DNA of 64,000 nucleotides from Romanomermis culicivorax. Its lineage: Eukaryota > Nematoda > Enoplea > Mermithida > Mermithidae. The notes beneath the pieces are model-generated. The model was not told the origin of the DNA, searched no databases, and saw nothing but the letters and a program-made list of their open reading frames with translations. The stretch is taken from NCBI GenBank assembly GCA_963922205.1, contig CAWUHX010000234.1:62001-126000 (forward strand), written 5' to 3'. Below are positions 46,083 to 57,655 of this stretch, in pieces (positions within the stretch are counted from its first letter, which is position 1; each line of letters starts with the position of its first letter). The position numbers and the translations under genes are program-made.

Positions 46083-49000
46083 ATGCCTTGTTGCTCACAA
46101 AATATGCAGTGGATCCCATCTGCGATTATTATTATCATATCGATGAATATCCTAATTCATTGTCGACCTACTAGAGAAGAAGCAGGTAAGGGAATTTTTA
46201 TTCGAATACTAGAAATTGGGGCTCGCTGTGCTCGCATTCTTAAAGAGATATATATGCCATATTCATGATAATGTATCTTATAACTTACAAATTATGGTAT
46301 AACAACGACCTATGTCACAATATATAAAAAAGTGTTTTTTCAAAAAACATGCTATATTGAACCCATATTCTATATTTTTATAACTTATTCATATTCAGGT
46401 GGCCATATTTTGTGTGTTGTGACAAATATAATATGACATATGTTATAACATGCGACATGTTATAACTTTGGGTATGTTATAACATGTATATCTTTCAATC
46501 TGATATATGATGTTATGATATGGATGTTACCACATGTCATCCGATATGTTATAGCACATCCCATGTTATAGCATATCTGATGTTATAGCATACACTATGT
46601 CATAAAATATCATATGCTATAACATGCTTCAACATGTTACAACATACCTCCCCAACCCATGTCATGACATACCTCTGTAGGTTATACCATACACTGTTTA
46701 ATAACGTACCCTGTGTTATAACATAGCTCGTCATGTGATAACAAACTCTACGTTATACCACCATACACTATGTTATAATAAGCCTCGTTTTTTAACATGA
46801 GATATTTTAAAACATAGTACATGTTATAACATTATATATGTTATAACATTGTATTTGTTATAAAGTGATGTATATTATAACATAGGATATGTCATAACAT
46901 GTTAGTATGTTGTAAAATGTGGAAAAATGAAAGAAAAAAATTTTTAGGCCTTATGAAGTAGGGAAATGGTATAACATATAGCGCCATTCTGTAGGTATAT
47001 TTTATGTACAGCATGTTCATACATTGCACTATATGGTGCTGAGCTGAGTCCTTTATATTCTGTTAAAAAGGTATATCTTATAACTTTCTATATACTTGTA
47101 GATGGTGTTGGAAACCCTAGCACACACACACAAACGGACACTTGAATTTTAACATTATTGAGACTTTTTTTTATGAAGTTAACTTCAATATTCAAAGAAT
47201 AAGCTTTTATGAGAAAAAGTCAGTAATTTTCTTAAAATATAAGTTTTATTTAATGGTAAGAAAGGAACAGAAAAGAAAAGGAAAAACAAAGAAAAAGAGA
47301 GAAAAAAATGAAAAAGAAAGGAAAAAAGAAAAGAAAAAAGAAAAAGAAAGTGAAAGGAGAAAAAAAGAGAAAAAGAAAGAAAGAAAAAGAAAGACGAAAA
47401 GGAAAAGAAAATGGAAAAGGAAAAAAGAAAAAGAAACAAATGAACAGAAAGAAAAAAGTTGAGAGAAAAAACAAAGTTAATGGAAAGAAAAGCGAAAACG
47501 GAAAGAAACAAACTGAAAAAATGAAGAGAGAAAAAGTAAAAGATAAAGATAAAGTAACAAAAAAACAAAATCGAAAATAAGGAGAGAAGTGAAATAAAGG
47601 TAAAAAATAAAATGACGAATGAGGAGAATAAAGGAAATTAAAATAAAAACAAGAATAAAAAGAAGAACAAAAGAATAAAAAAACAAAAAAAAAAAGCGAA
47701 GAAAACAAAAGGGAGAGGAAGAAGAAAGCTAAAACCAAGAATAACAAAAAGAGCATAACAAATTGATTAAAAAAATTGAAACTAAAAAAAATAAGAAGAA
47801 TCGAGAAAACTGAAATAGAGAAAATTAATTGAAGACAATAAATAAAAAAAATTATTAAAGTAAGAGAAAAGGGAACAATGGAGAAAGAAATTGCGTAATA
47901 TTCTTCACCTTCGTGGCACCAAAAAAGATGAAATCTCTGTGATGTCTCAAAAAAGACTATAAAATTTTTATTGACGTTAATCTTTCCGGGAATAAGCATC
48001 TGAAATGATATGACTTTGTTTATTCTGCAATCTATATGACTTTGTTTTGAAATATTTTTTGACGCTAGTTTACTGTAATCCTAGTGTAGGAAAATCTCAG
48101 GGCATGGCTTTTCTTCTTCCAATGATTAAAAGCTGCAGCTTAAGCTGTTGCTTAACTCTATATATTATACCATTGCCATTTAGGCAGAGCTCTTCTGTGG
48201 CTTAACATATGGGGAAAGTTAAGCTACAGCTGAGCCGCGCCTAACGACAATTTTATAAAACATACAGAGTTAAGCTACAGCTCAGCTGCAGCCAAACTTT
48301 CTCTATACGTTTTGTGTGGGCTAGTTGAGCTGCAGTTGAGTTGCCCCATTAAAAACAAAAGAGTTAAGCTCTAGCTAGAGATGCAACTCAGCTGGAGCTT
48401 AAGTCTCTGTGATGAAATTGGCTTCTGGTTTCTATGCATTACTCTTACTATCCTTAGATTATAGTTTCACGTAATTTGTGCACTACAGATATGTCGGAAT
48501 GCCTTTAACTTTAATGGAAATCTTTTTTTCCAGATGATGAAGTTGAAAGAATATTGAACGAATACAAAGCCTTGGGAATACCGATAGTTTATCGAAATTT
48601 TTTGGAGTCAAACAATCCTGATGACGAATCTATCCACAAGAGAGAAAAGATGCTTGGTAATAGAATGAGTCAACACAAAAAGAGTTACGGAATAGTACAA
48701 AATGTAATGATTATGGAAATCTTGTAGGATTTGTCTCAATTTCAATTCATTTTTGAAACGTTCAAATTAGATATCAGATTTTCACCAAAATAATGAAATT
48801 TATTTGTCTCTGGGACACTAACTTTATATGTTTTGATTATTTTTCAAGAGCGTCATCAATGCAACATACAAACCCAAAATTCTTCAGAGCCCGACTCCTC
48901 AATGTATCTCCTGCAGGCAGCTTTGGATGACTTAGTGGTGTAGATTTTATTTTTTGATTATCACACATTACTGTGCGACAACCCATAATATGAATTTATT

Positions 49001-49326
49001 TTTTAAGCTGCTGCACCGCATATCGCCACGGCTAATCATCGAATCGAGATGTCAGTTCTTGAAAGTAAAAAATGTTGATTTTTTGAAAATGTTGATAACA
49101 ACCAGTTTGTCGTGAAATGCATGTAAAACATAATGCAGTTCAAATTCACGACGAATTTTTTTTACAACTTGCACTTAAATGGTCAACTATGCAATTTAGT
49201 CATGAAAGGAAATACTACACTGAAACCATCACGATTAGAATATTTTTGTGCTCATGCTGATTTTACTCAACAGATATTGGTATGAGAAAGCCCGCTGGAC
49301 CAAAAAACGGATACCAACCACTTTGA
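46083..49326 (+). CDS. Gene D: small secreted protein, three exons, unknown family
   Basis: Proposed exons 46083-46185, 48534-48656 and 49274-49326; introns are phase 1 with GTAAG or GTAAT donors and polypyrimidine-CAG acceptors. Exon 1 encodes a signal peptide (MQWIPSAIIIIISMNILIHC, preceded by seven residues if the first ATG is used). Exon 2 encodes DDEVERILNEYKALGIPIVY followed by an acidic segment ending KREKML. Exon 3 encodes DIGMRKPAGPKNGYQPL then TGA. The mature peptide would be about 62 residues with almost no Cys. Exon 2 resembles exon 2 of gene E in pattern and has the same phases. No known family is recognised. The long first intron (2.35 kb) is full of simple repeats, so the join of exons 1 and 2 is an inference. 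Confidence 0.55.
46290..46930 (+). repeat. Palindromic TGTTATAACA-rich repeat in gene D intron 1
   Basis: About 600 bp in which variants of TGTTATAACAT, CATGTTATA and TATGTTATAAC occur every 10-30 bases without fixed period. The basic unit is its own reverse complement, so the tract can extrude many small hairpins. Confidence 0.7.
47249..47880 (+). repeat. 600-bp polypurine (A/G) tract in gene D intron 1
   Basis: Almost every base on the plus strand is A or G, in patterns like GAAAAAGAAA, with rare C or T. The Lys/Glu/Arg-rich frames on one strand and Phe/Ser/Leu-rich frames on the other are by-products. Such tracts can form triplex DNA. Confidence 0.8.
48110..48425. mobile_element. Small TIR element (MITE-like), older copy
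   Basis: Rich in AGCTGCAGCTTAAG-like blocks and related to 49482-49698: shared blocks GGGAAAGTTAAGCT, AACGACAAT and CAGCTGGAGCTTAAGTCTCT. The right terminal repeat is recognisable (TGATGAAATTGGCTTCTGG); the left end is eroded. Confidence 0.65.
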
Positions 49327-49481
49327 GAACTTGTATATTATGTGTGTTCCATGCTGATTTAAAATGCTTCAATATGTTGTCGATGATATCTTACAATAAA
49401 AGTAAATTTTATATTGCTGCATTTCGTGGCTGGTCATATACATATTCCAAATAAACACAACAGTAGTTATTAGTAGAGACC

Positions 49482-49698
49482 GGAGGCCGGTTTCATCAGA
49501 GACATGAGCTCCAGCTGAGCTGCAGCTTGGGATGTAGCTTAACTATGCATGTTATTCTATTGCCGTTGAGCTCATGCACACAAAACATATCGGGAAAGTT
49601 AAGCTGCAGTTGAGCTACACCTCAACGACAATGTTATAACATACGGAGCTAAGCTGCAGCCCAGCTGGAGCTTAAGTCTCTTTGATGAAACCGGCTCC
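49482..49698. mobile_element. Small TIR element (MITE-like), intact copy of about 217 bp
   Basis: Left end GGAGGCCGGTTTCATCAGAG with GAGCTCCAGCTGAGCTGCAG inside; the right end is the near-perfect complement (CTGCAGCCCAGCTGGAGCTT, then TTTGATGAAACCGGCTCC). The inverted repeats cover about 45 bp on each side. No coding capacity. It lies just 3' of gene D; the older copy lies in gene D intron 1. Confidence 0.8.
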
Positions 49699-50254
49699 AG
49701 ATTTTAATATACTGCATGGTTTTTTATCAATGTTTTTGGATTTTCCATGTTCTGAAATGTAGGAAGATGATACTTTTGTCAGCTGGATCTCTTCTTTATC
49801 AGCACGTTTTTGCGCATATTTTCGAAATTTTATGATGTTGACACATATATGACCACTTTTGCACGTGTTTCAATGGCTTTTCTCCTCAATTTCATATATT
49901 TTTAGTATTTTTGCAAAGTTTTCTATATTTCAGATCAATAACTAATAGTTTGTTTGAAAAAAAATAAGTTGTATTTTGATTTAAAAATATAGTATTTCGA
50001 TTCATGTTTATCGTTTGTCTATTATTAATTAAATGTCATTCAATTTTTTTCAGTCAACTTTCCATATAATGTAATTTAATTTAATTTAATTTGATTCGAT
50101 TTAATTTAATCTAATTTAATTTAATTCAATTTAATTCAATTTCATTTAATTTAATTAATTTAATTTAATTTTATGTTATTAATGTAATTTAATTTAATTT
50201 AATTCAATTCAATTTAATATTTTTTTTACTTTTAATTTTTAAAAATTTAATTCA
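49699..50254. other. AT-rich intergenic with (AATTT)n microsatellite
   Basis: 50071-50220 is a degenerate (TTTAA)n pentanucleotide array. No gene in the rest. Confidence 0.6.
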
Positions 50255-50938
50255 CTTTCTGTCTAAAAAGCAGAATTGGATTTCATGTGTCAATTTCCCA
50301 CAGTTGATTCCTGTGTTATCGACACTAAATTTGGTAAAGAAGTTCAATGCAGTTGCAAGCATGCACATGCAGTGGTATTGCCTCGTGTCTAGACCTCCGC
50401 AAATCATATTTTACCCCAGCAGATTTGGCCTGACCCCCAGCAAAAGACGTCTTTTTTGACATAAAATTCGAAATGCCTTCAATTTCTTTGAAAAATTGTG
50501 TTCCCCGAGACCCAGCAGATTTTTCGTCTTGTGCATGCATGGTTGGAAGCATACAAGTGCGAGGAGGGATACAGGGGGGGGGGGTATATATAGTTTTGAA
50601 CCTGAAAAATCTTTCATGTGGAAAATGTTTTGGCCAAATTTCTTGCATTTTTCTCTGGAAGAACGCCAAAAAACCATGATCCGCCTAGAATTCTCAAACT
50701 TTTGCGGCTGCACATGTATGATTCGAAGGTGCATTGATGCACCCAGCTGCACAACATACGTTTTCACAGACGTGAAAAATTTATTAATGAGAAAGAATGA
50801 AAATCCAATATCAAGAAATTGGACTTTTCAAACTCTCACCCAAGTTCTCAAAAATTTACTCCATCTCTTTTTCTAGCTTGGTAACTATCCAGGCAAGTAT
50901 ATTCTGTTTTTTCATTTTCTAATAAACTAGACCACTTT
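50255..50938. mobile_element. Long-TIR element E3, right-half copy
   Basis: Similar to 52325-52816 (CCCACAGTTRATTCC, GACACYAAATT, GTTCTCAAAAAT, TTTTCTAATAAACTAG at the right end). The left half of the element is missing. The right end is followed by CCACTTTTTTTAGTGGG, the same sequence that abuts the left end of E1 in inverted form. Confidence 0.65.
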
Positions 50939-53795
50939 TTTTAGTGGGCCTACCTTACATGTAAAAATTCATCGATAAAGTACATTAAAGTTTTGAATTT
51001 GATCGTCTTTACTTCAAAGAAGCAATTTAAAATAATTTTAAAGTTTTTTGTAACTTTTGGTAAAAGTAACAAATATGAGTATGCTGCATAGTATTAAAAC
51101 ACGCTGTAAACAAAGTCATACTAGTTTATTAGAAAATGCCCCGATGGGGCAGAAAAAAGATGAATATACTTGCTTCGATAGTTGCCATGCTAGAAAAAGA
51201 AGTGGACTAGATTTTTGAGAACTTGGATTAAGGTTGGAAAAAATTAACTTCCTTTATACTGGATTTTCATTCTTTCTCAAAAAATTTTCCACGTCTGAAA
51301 AAGTATATTCTGTACCATTTTGTCCTTCCCCTGGCATCAACTACAGTAAAATTTTTCTATATGACAATTATATGCACATGATTTCGAATGTAAAGAAATG
51401 GTAAACCAATAGCATTCTAACTCCCGATCGATTTAAAACTCCTGCCTCTCACACTAGCTGGAAAATAGTGAGGGAGGCTTATTCTAGTGATTTTCAGAAC
51501 TATAAAGAAACCTGGTGTGGTTACACTAAGCCAACATGAGGATAATCTCAACATTGGGATTAAATTGACGATCCTGAGGTTGAGCTAATCGCAATGTCCA
51601 AATTATTCTCGTCCAATGCACATACAACACTCACTTCAGGAATAACTAATACTGAGGTTTAAGTTCAAATTTGGGAATTTCAGAAATTTTTATATTTATT
51701 TGCTTTAGAGATAAGAAAATTATGCGAAAATTTTAGTGCAATCCGACAGCTCGAGCTGAGGATAATCTCGACATTGAGCTCGTTATAATCCTGATGACAT
51801 TCAAATAATACCGAACTTGAGATCAAACCGAGTCGCCTTTTTGTTCAACATTACCTCAAGCTCGAGCTCAGACCCTTTTAGTGCAACTAAGCCTTGGTTA
51901 CAGTCATTGGACACCGACCTAGAAATGGGAGAACAGGGTAAAGCAAACAAAAATGCTCCTGATTCAGCTTTGCCTATATTAGGGATGTGTGCCAAATCCC
52001 ATACCCGGGTGTCCCCGACTCTACTGGAACTCCCACGGCAACGGTACGACGTTTTTGAAAGCAGGACGGGAGTGACAGGGTTGGGTGAAATTGCTTCACA
52101 TCTGCAAACCTGCAAAAAGCACTGTTTCTTCAATTTCAATTTAAACCGTGAATGATGCTATTTTGTTGAATAGTTATATGAAAGAAAATAAATTTTTTTA
52201 TAGTTTGTAATCAGTAGAAATTACGGAGTGAATTCTAAATGATATGTTATATAAAATGAGTGAATAATACGTATCTTGCACAATCGATTTAGTTCTTAGG
52301 AGACTCTGTGCTGTAGCTTTTTTTTCTAAAAAAACTGATTGAGATTTTATGTGCCACTTTCCCACAGTTAATTCCTTTTGTTGACACCAAATTCAGTAAA
52401 AAAGTTTAACACAGTTAGAAGCACACATGTGTGAGGGGGACATGAGATTACAAAGTTTTCCGAAGGTTTTGAAGCTGGAAAATTTGTCATGAAAAAAATT
52501 TTTTGGTCAACTTTTTTTGAATTTTTTGTCTCAAAAAACGCTGAAAAACCAAGATCCACCCCTGTAACCTCCTAAAAATTTCAGCGATGCACATGTTTGG
52601 TTGAAATGTGTGTTGTTGCACTAAGCAGCAGAATATACTTTTCCAGACATGGAAAATTTTTTTGAGAAAGAATGAAAATCCAATATAAAGAAAATGTTTT
52701 TTTCCAGCTTTAACCCAAGTTCTCAAAAATGTAGTTCACATTTTTTTCTGGTATTGCAACTATCGAAGCAAGTATATTCATCCTTTTCCTGCCCCATCGG
52801 GGCATTTTCTAATAAATTGCACAAATAGCGTTTACACAAATGACAATTTTTTGTGTAAATTTATTGCGTCCATTAAATTCCCAATGGTCAGAAACATCTT
52901 TCCTTAATAATCGCAGAAATACACTTGTTTACACTCAATATGTTTTTGAAGGAACAGTGATCACATTCATTAAATTCCCCGTGATCGAAAACTCCTTCCA
53001 CAAAAAAATCACAAAAATAGGCTTGCTTACATCCTAGATAATTTTTTTGTGTAAAATGACGCATCCATTGAATTCCCCGCAATCAAAAACCCCTTCCACC
53101 AAAAATTACGGAAATACGCTTGTTTGCACCCGAGATAATTTTTTTGGTATAGAGTGACCAAATCTATTGAATTCCCCGCGGTCGAAAACTCCCTCTACTG
53201 AAAAATCACGAAAATACGCTTGTTTACATCCGGGATAATTTTTCGTGTAAAGTGACCGCGTCCATCGAATTCCCAATAGTCGAAAACCCTTACAGCCCAA
53301 AAATCCCAATAAGGCTACCAGTTCAATTGAAACTGCAAAAAATTAGTAGTGCATTATGCTGCAAAAATTTTTTTTTTGAAGCTGTAAGTATTATATCACA
53401 AAATTCAGGAATTTGTCGTTTCCCGGGAAATTGGACCACCATATAACTGAATTGAGACCATATTTAAGAAAAAGAAAAATCGCATTTGAGATTGCAACCC
53501 GAAGATGCTTAGTCCGAAGTATGGAGCTTGGATATGGCACACCCATTGCTGGGCATGGTGGAACTGGGTGGCCTAAAAAAGTGCATTTTTCGCACGTTTT
53601 TGGGGCCCCACCGAGCACCACTTGCAGATAGAGGAGAAATGACAAAAGGCACCCCATAGTTTGCCTCTATGCCCGATATTATGCAAAAAACCCGAAGGTT
53701 CTAGCTCTTACCGTTTTGGTTCTAGGATGGGGGGACATGAAATTTGGGGTCAAGTATATTATAGGTTGACGCTGTCGCGCCACCTATGATATAGT
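50939..53795 (-). mobile_element. Composite repeat element, copy 2, inverted relative to 29712-31118
   Basis: Read on the minus strand it begins at 53795 with the same sequence as copy 1. It has about five units of the 97-bp array (52838-53310) and ends in the tail 51110-50940. Between array and tail it carries the inserted long-TIR element E2 (51119-52816), which copy 1 lacks at that place. This shows that E2 moved into it. No coding capacity. Confidence 0.7.
51119..52816. mobile_element. Long-TIR element E2 (about 1.7 kb)
   Basis: Left end CTAGTTTATTAGAAAATGCC, right end GGGGCATTTTCTAATAAATT; the terminal inverted repeats of about 200 bp match those of E1. The interior is the reverse complement of E1. 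No transposase. Confidence 0.8.
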
Positions 53796-54429
53796 CAAAA
53801 ACAATTTTTACTAGTTTTCGTTTCGCTATTTTGCTTTTGTTCATTTTGCTCCGACTAGTTGGAACTCGATAATTTGACCACATTCTGATAGAGACCGGCA
53901 CTCTCCGGGGATGAAAATACTGCATTGCGTGGAAAATAAATTCAGATTGCATGGGGAATTGCGTGGAAATTTAGATTTAATTTACGTATTTGTTGGGTTT
54001 GATGGTTAGCATCAACTTTTAAGACACTATCATAAGCGTTGCGTTTAATCATTGATCCGTCTGAAACTATCAAATCGTTCTCGTACTTTTTGGCTAAAGA
54101 CTGAGCTTTATGGGAACTAAGTTTAGAAGCCATAAAAGAAAGTTAATTAACTTACAACTCACTACTTTGACAAATTATCTCTACAGTAATAGATCATTCG
54201 GAATATTAGTCAGACATAACTTGCTTTTGTTTAGTGGGGAAATCCAAAGATTGCGAGCTAAATTGGCAGATTTTTGCAATTGCGTGCGGATTTTTTCAAA
54301 ACCAACACTTGCGTGGCATTGCGTGGAATTGCGTGCTCAACGCAAAAGTCCGATCCCTAGTCGTAATGTCTGCAGACTGGCGTTCCAATTTCAAACCGAT
54401 GCATCACACCTGTCGATGGTTGAGTGATG
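53796..54429. other. Region with TGCGTGGAATT-type repeats and a zinc-finger relic
   Basis: TTGCGTGGAAATT and TTGCGTGGAATTGCGTG variants occur around 53930-53965 and 54290-54330. They flank the relic at 53942-54133, so they may be ends of one decayed transposon. Confidence 0.4.
53942..54133 (-). pseudogene. Possible BED/CGGBP1-like zinc-finger relic of a hAT transposon
   Basis: A 63-codon frame reading SLAKKYENDLIVSDGSM, then VDANHQTQQIRKLNLNF. The order (aromatic/basic segment, D-x-L-I-x-x-D-G, then H-x-x-x-Q-Q-x-R-K) recalls the short zinc finger of CGGBP1 and related hAT transposases, but the expected Cys pair and last His are missing. A weak match from pattern only. Confidence 0.25.
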
Positions 54430-54940
54430 CTGCGTCTCAGTTGTGAATGACTGCGTTTCACTTGTGGAAGGCAGCGTCTCACTTGCAGACTGTAGCATCT
54501 CACTTGTGGATGACTGTGTCTCGCTGTGTCTGACTTGCAGGCAACTGCGTCTCACTTGCCAATGACTGCGGTGTTGCTTGCAGATGGCTGCTTCCCACTC
54601 GTGAAAAATTGTATTTCACTAGCAGGCGGGCAGGCGGCTGCGTTTTACCTACAGACGGCTGTGTCTCACTTGCAGACGATTGCGTTTCACCCGCATGTGG
54701 CTGCCTCGACTTGCACATGGCTATGTCTCGCCTGCAGACCACAGCTTTTAGCTTGCGGGTGGTCACGTGTCATCCATGGACGGCTGTGTCTTACACGTGG
54801 ATAGCTGCATTCTCTTCACAGATGACTGCGTCTCACCTGCAGCTGGCTGCGGCTCGCATGTGGACGGCTGCGGCTCGCATGTGGACGGCTGCGGCTCGCA
54901 TGTGGACGGCTGCGGCTCGCATGTGGACGGCTGGAAAAAT
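54430..54940 (+). repeat. Minisatellite region, ending in four 21-bp units
   Basis: Degenerate units built from CTGCGTCTCACTTGCAGACG run from 54430 to about 54845, followed by four nearly perfect copies of CGGCTCGCATGTGGACGGCT plus G (54850-54933). The region is GC-rich for this window. Frames across it stay open because of the repeat, not because it is a gene. Confidence 0.85.
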
Positions 54941-56878
54941 CCCTTCCTTTCCTAAACTTTGCTGGGTAGTAACTCAAAACGGGAAACCATAGGTTTAACA
55001 ATTTGGGCTACTTATTCTTGATTCAGAGTTCATTTTATATTTGTGTTGAGGTATTCTGCCTCCCACTCGAGGCCAACATTCTGGCCAAATAAGGTCTTGG
55101 TCTAAAGCCCGTACATTAAAGACGTTCCTATCTTTGTTATATTTTAAATAAATGAGGGGTTAAGGGATCCTCAAGCTGATGCAAGGATAGTCCATGAGTT
55201 AGGAAATAAATTAAATTCCACCAGTGAGATAGGCAGGGTTTGACCTTAATGCAAGAGCCTTCAACTGACAATCTTACTACCAGACCTTTGACCTCCAAAA
55301 TGAGGTGGAGAAACAACAGAAAAAATACCTAAAGTTCCTCTATTTCAGTTAGTAATTTATAATTTTTGTAGACAAGAGGGGTTTTCAAATTCGACCTATA
55401 TAAAACAACTTATGTGAGCCTCGTCCAAGGATGCAGGCAACAACCATTTGTTTCCATATTATTGCAAAAATCTCTAAATCGGCAGAGACACACTACAACA
55501 TTTCTCCTTGGCTGATCTAATCCTCTTTTCTGACTAACGGACAAGACTATCTTTGGCTGAGAGGGATCTCTAATCCCTCAAAACTTTTAAAATATAACGC
55601 ATTGAGGCCAATCCCTGGCTTCTCTTACAGTTTTTCATTTATCCCTCTATTCACATGGATCAAGAAGGCAATTGTTTACTGGGCATTTCCGTCATTGTTC
55701 AATTTATTCAAATGTCAATTTTGATCTGCTATGTAGCGGACTAATCGAGTAAATGCTTTTTATTAGAACAGCAACAGATAACCTATAATGTGACTAGATT
55801 GCTAGTCAGCGTCGTGAATTGTTTATCAGAATATTGTAGAGAGTCGAATCAAATGTTTGTTTTTCTCCACTGTGTTAAGGGTGCTCTTTTGCTCTTTGTT
55901 CACCATTTTCATACATGTTATTGAAAACTTACAGCCTAGATTATAGATCAGATTGTGACAGCATGTTCCAGAATTGTCGCTTGTCAAGGCTGTCTCTGCT
56001 GAAGTTGTGTCTCCAATTGAATGTTCTTCAATTTTTTTTGAATGTTTACAGCTCAAAGCAAAAAAATGGTATATTGATCATTTCAGCTCTTGGACAAAAC
56101 CATTTTCTAAAGGTCGAATCATAAAAAGCAGACCAAAATATGAGCTAAGCAGCCGTGAGGTAGTAGCAAATGAAGGAGTCTTAAGGTGTATGTACCAATG
56201 GTAGCAGTCATCCCACATCTATGCAACATTGGTCGATGGGCAAATCTACAACCTGGCCAGAAGAAGGGTGATCTATCATTCCTTATAGATTCCTATTTCA
56301 TGTGCAGGTATTTGTATGATTTAAATATATATATTTTTATTATTTTGCAGGTACACCAGTACCCCATTTTCCTATAGCCCTAGAGGTAGACTTTACATCG
56401 CTATACAGTCACATAAGTGTCCACCTTATATGAGAGGAACTCTTTGGGTGCTTTTGCTGCTTAGTGGAGGCCACATTTCATAGGCTAGATTCTGCCTGAG
56501 AAAGCAAGCTACGTACCTATAAGTGAAACAGGCCCATCTCCTTAGCCACTGCACCTTACTAGGATGATGCTAACTGGACTGAGTGGACCCTGGCAAAAAG
56601 CGTTCCATGTTTGTCTACACAATTTATCTACCCCGAAAGGATGAAAGGCTCTGTCTGCCTAGGCCAGCTACCAGAAAAATGTGAGTAACATATGCGACCG
56701 AACCTGATTCTGAGACTAGTAGTTGGAGGTGGTAACCATTAGACATAGATCGCCCTCAGTGATCATCATCAACTATCGCGTAAAATTGGTTACTCTCACC
56801 AACAAAAATCCTAGGATTTTTTCACTTGTGAATAAAGCTGAGCACTTCATTAATGACTGTTTTATCATTCTTTGACAG
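54941..56878. other. Intergenic, no gene recognised
   Basis: Moderate base composition but no frame longer than about 76 codons, and none with a motif. 56797-56855 is the inverted copy of repeat R3. Confidence 0.45.
56797..56855 (-). repeat. Dispersed repeat R3, copy 2 (inverted mate of 7817-7880)
   Basis: Palindromic core AAAAATCCTAGGATTTTT at about 56804-56821, with flanks matching copy 1 in reverse complement. It lies just upstream of gene E. Confidence 0.6.
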
Positions 56879-57655
56879 ATGCTAACAATTGTTATATCAA
56901 TATTCATGATTTCGTTTTACGATTGTTACTCTAATACTTCTACAATCGATCACAGTGATCGAGTTTCAGGTAATACTGTGCCAAAATGTTTATCCATAAC
57001 CAGGAAAAAATTCTCAACCATAAAAAGTCGACATAAAACTTGTACTAATGTGCTGATGTGTGTAAAATCGAGATATTTATATATTATGATGCATTTGATG
57101 GCCTATAGGTATGCGAGTAATGTAACGCAACTCCTTTTGTCTCCTTTAAATTTAAATTAGCATAAGTGTGATTAGTGGTTTTGCTTACACCCAATTTCAG
57201 CAATGATGAAAAAAATCATCTCTGAAAATTTCTGTACTTTGTTGATAAAGTTCAAAAAAATTTTGTGAAAAAAGCCATCAACGGGTGAAAATAGTCAGTG
57301 TAACATTACTCAAGTTCCTGTGAGCTATTTTAAAATTTACACTCAGAGATTTGAAGATTCTTCAGATTTGTTATTTTTCACAGAACGTGTTCATAAATTA
57401 CTGGACATGCTCGGTTCACAAAAAATACGACACAAATCAACAAGAACGTCTGGAAATATGCCGGCAGATAGTCGACACCAGCTGGAAGTGGAAGAAAAGC
57501 TGCAAGAGCTACTATCCAATGGAGTTAATATTACGTATATTGATTTGACTGAAACAGCATCCGATAATGTGGACGATCTTGATGAAAATTTTAGTGATAG
57601 AGAAAAATTAATAGGTGAAAAATTGAGTTTTTCATATCTCACTTGGACCAATTAG
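56879..57655 (+). CDS. Gene E: small secreted protein, paralogue of gene D
   Basis: Exon 1, 56879-56969, encodes a signal peptide (MLTIVISIFMISFYDCYSNT) and ends in phase 1 at GGTAATAC. Exon 2 starts at 57384 after TTTTTCACAG and encodes ERVHKLLDMLGSQKIRHKST..., then VEEKLQELLSNGVNITYIDL and an Asp-rich segment ending SDREKLIG. It may stop at 57655, or splice again at a phase-1 GGTGAA donor (57614/57615) as gene D does; I could not find a convincing third exon. The pattern V-E-x-x-L-x-x-x-x-G-x-x-I-x-Y...D-D...REK matches gene D exon 2. An acceptor-like TTCTTTGACAG directly precedes the ATG, consistent with trans-splicing. Function unknown; probably secreted. Confidence 0.5.

Noticed and set aside
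47142..47999. Long Lys/Arg/Glu-rich (plus) and Phe/Ser/Leu-rich (minus) open frames
   Set aside because: They are by-products of the polypurine tract; no complexity, no motif, no splice context.
54526..55001. Overlapping open frames on both strands with repeated blocks
   Set aside because: They track the 21-bp minisatellite, whose length is a multiple of three, so any frame stays open.
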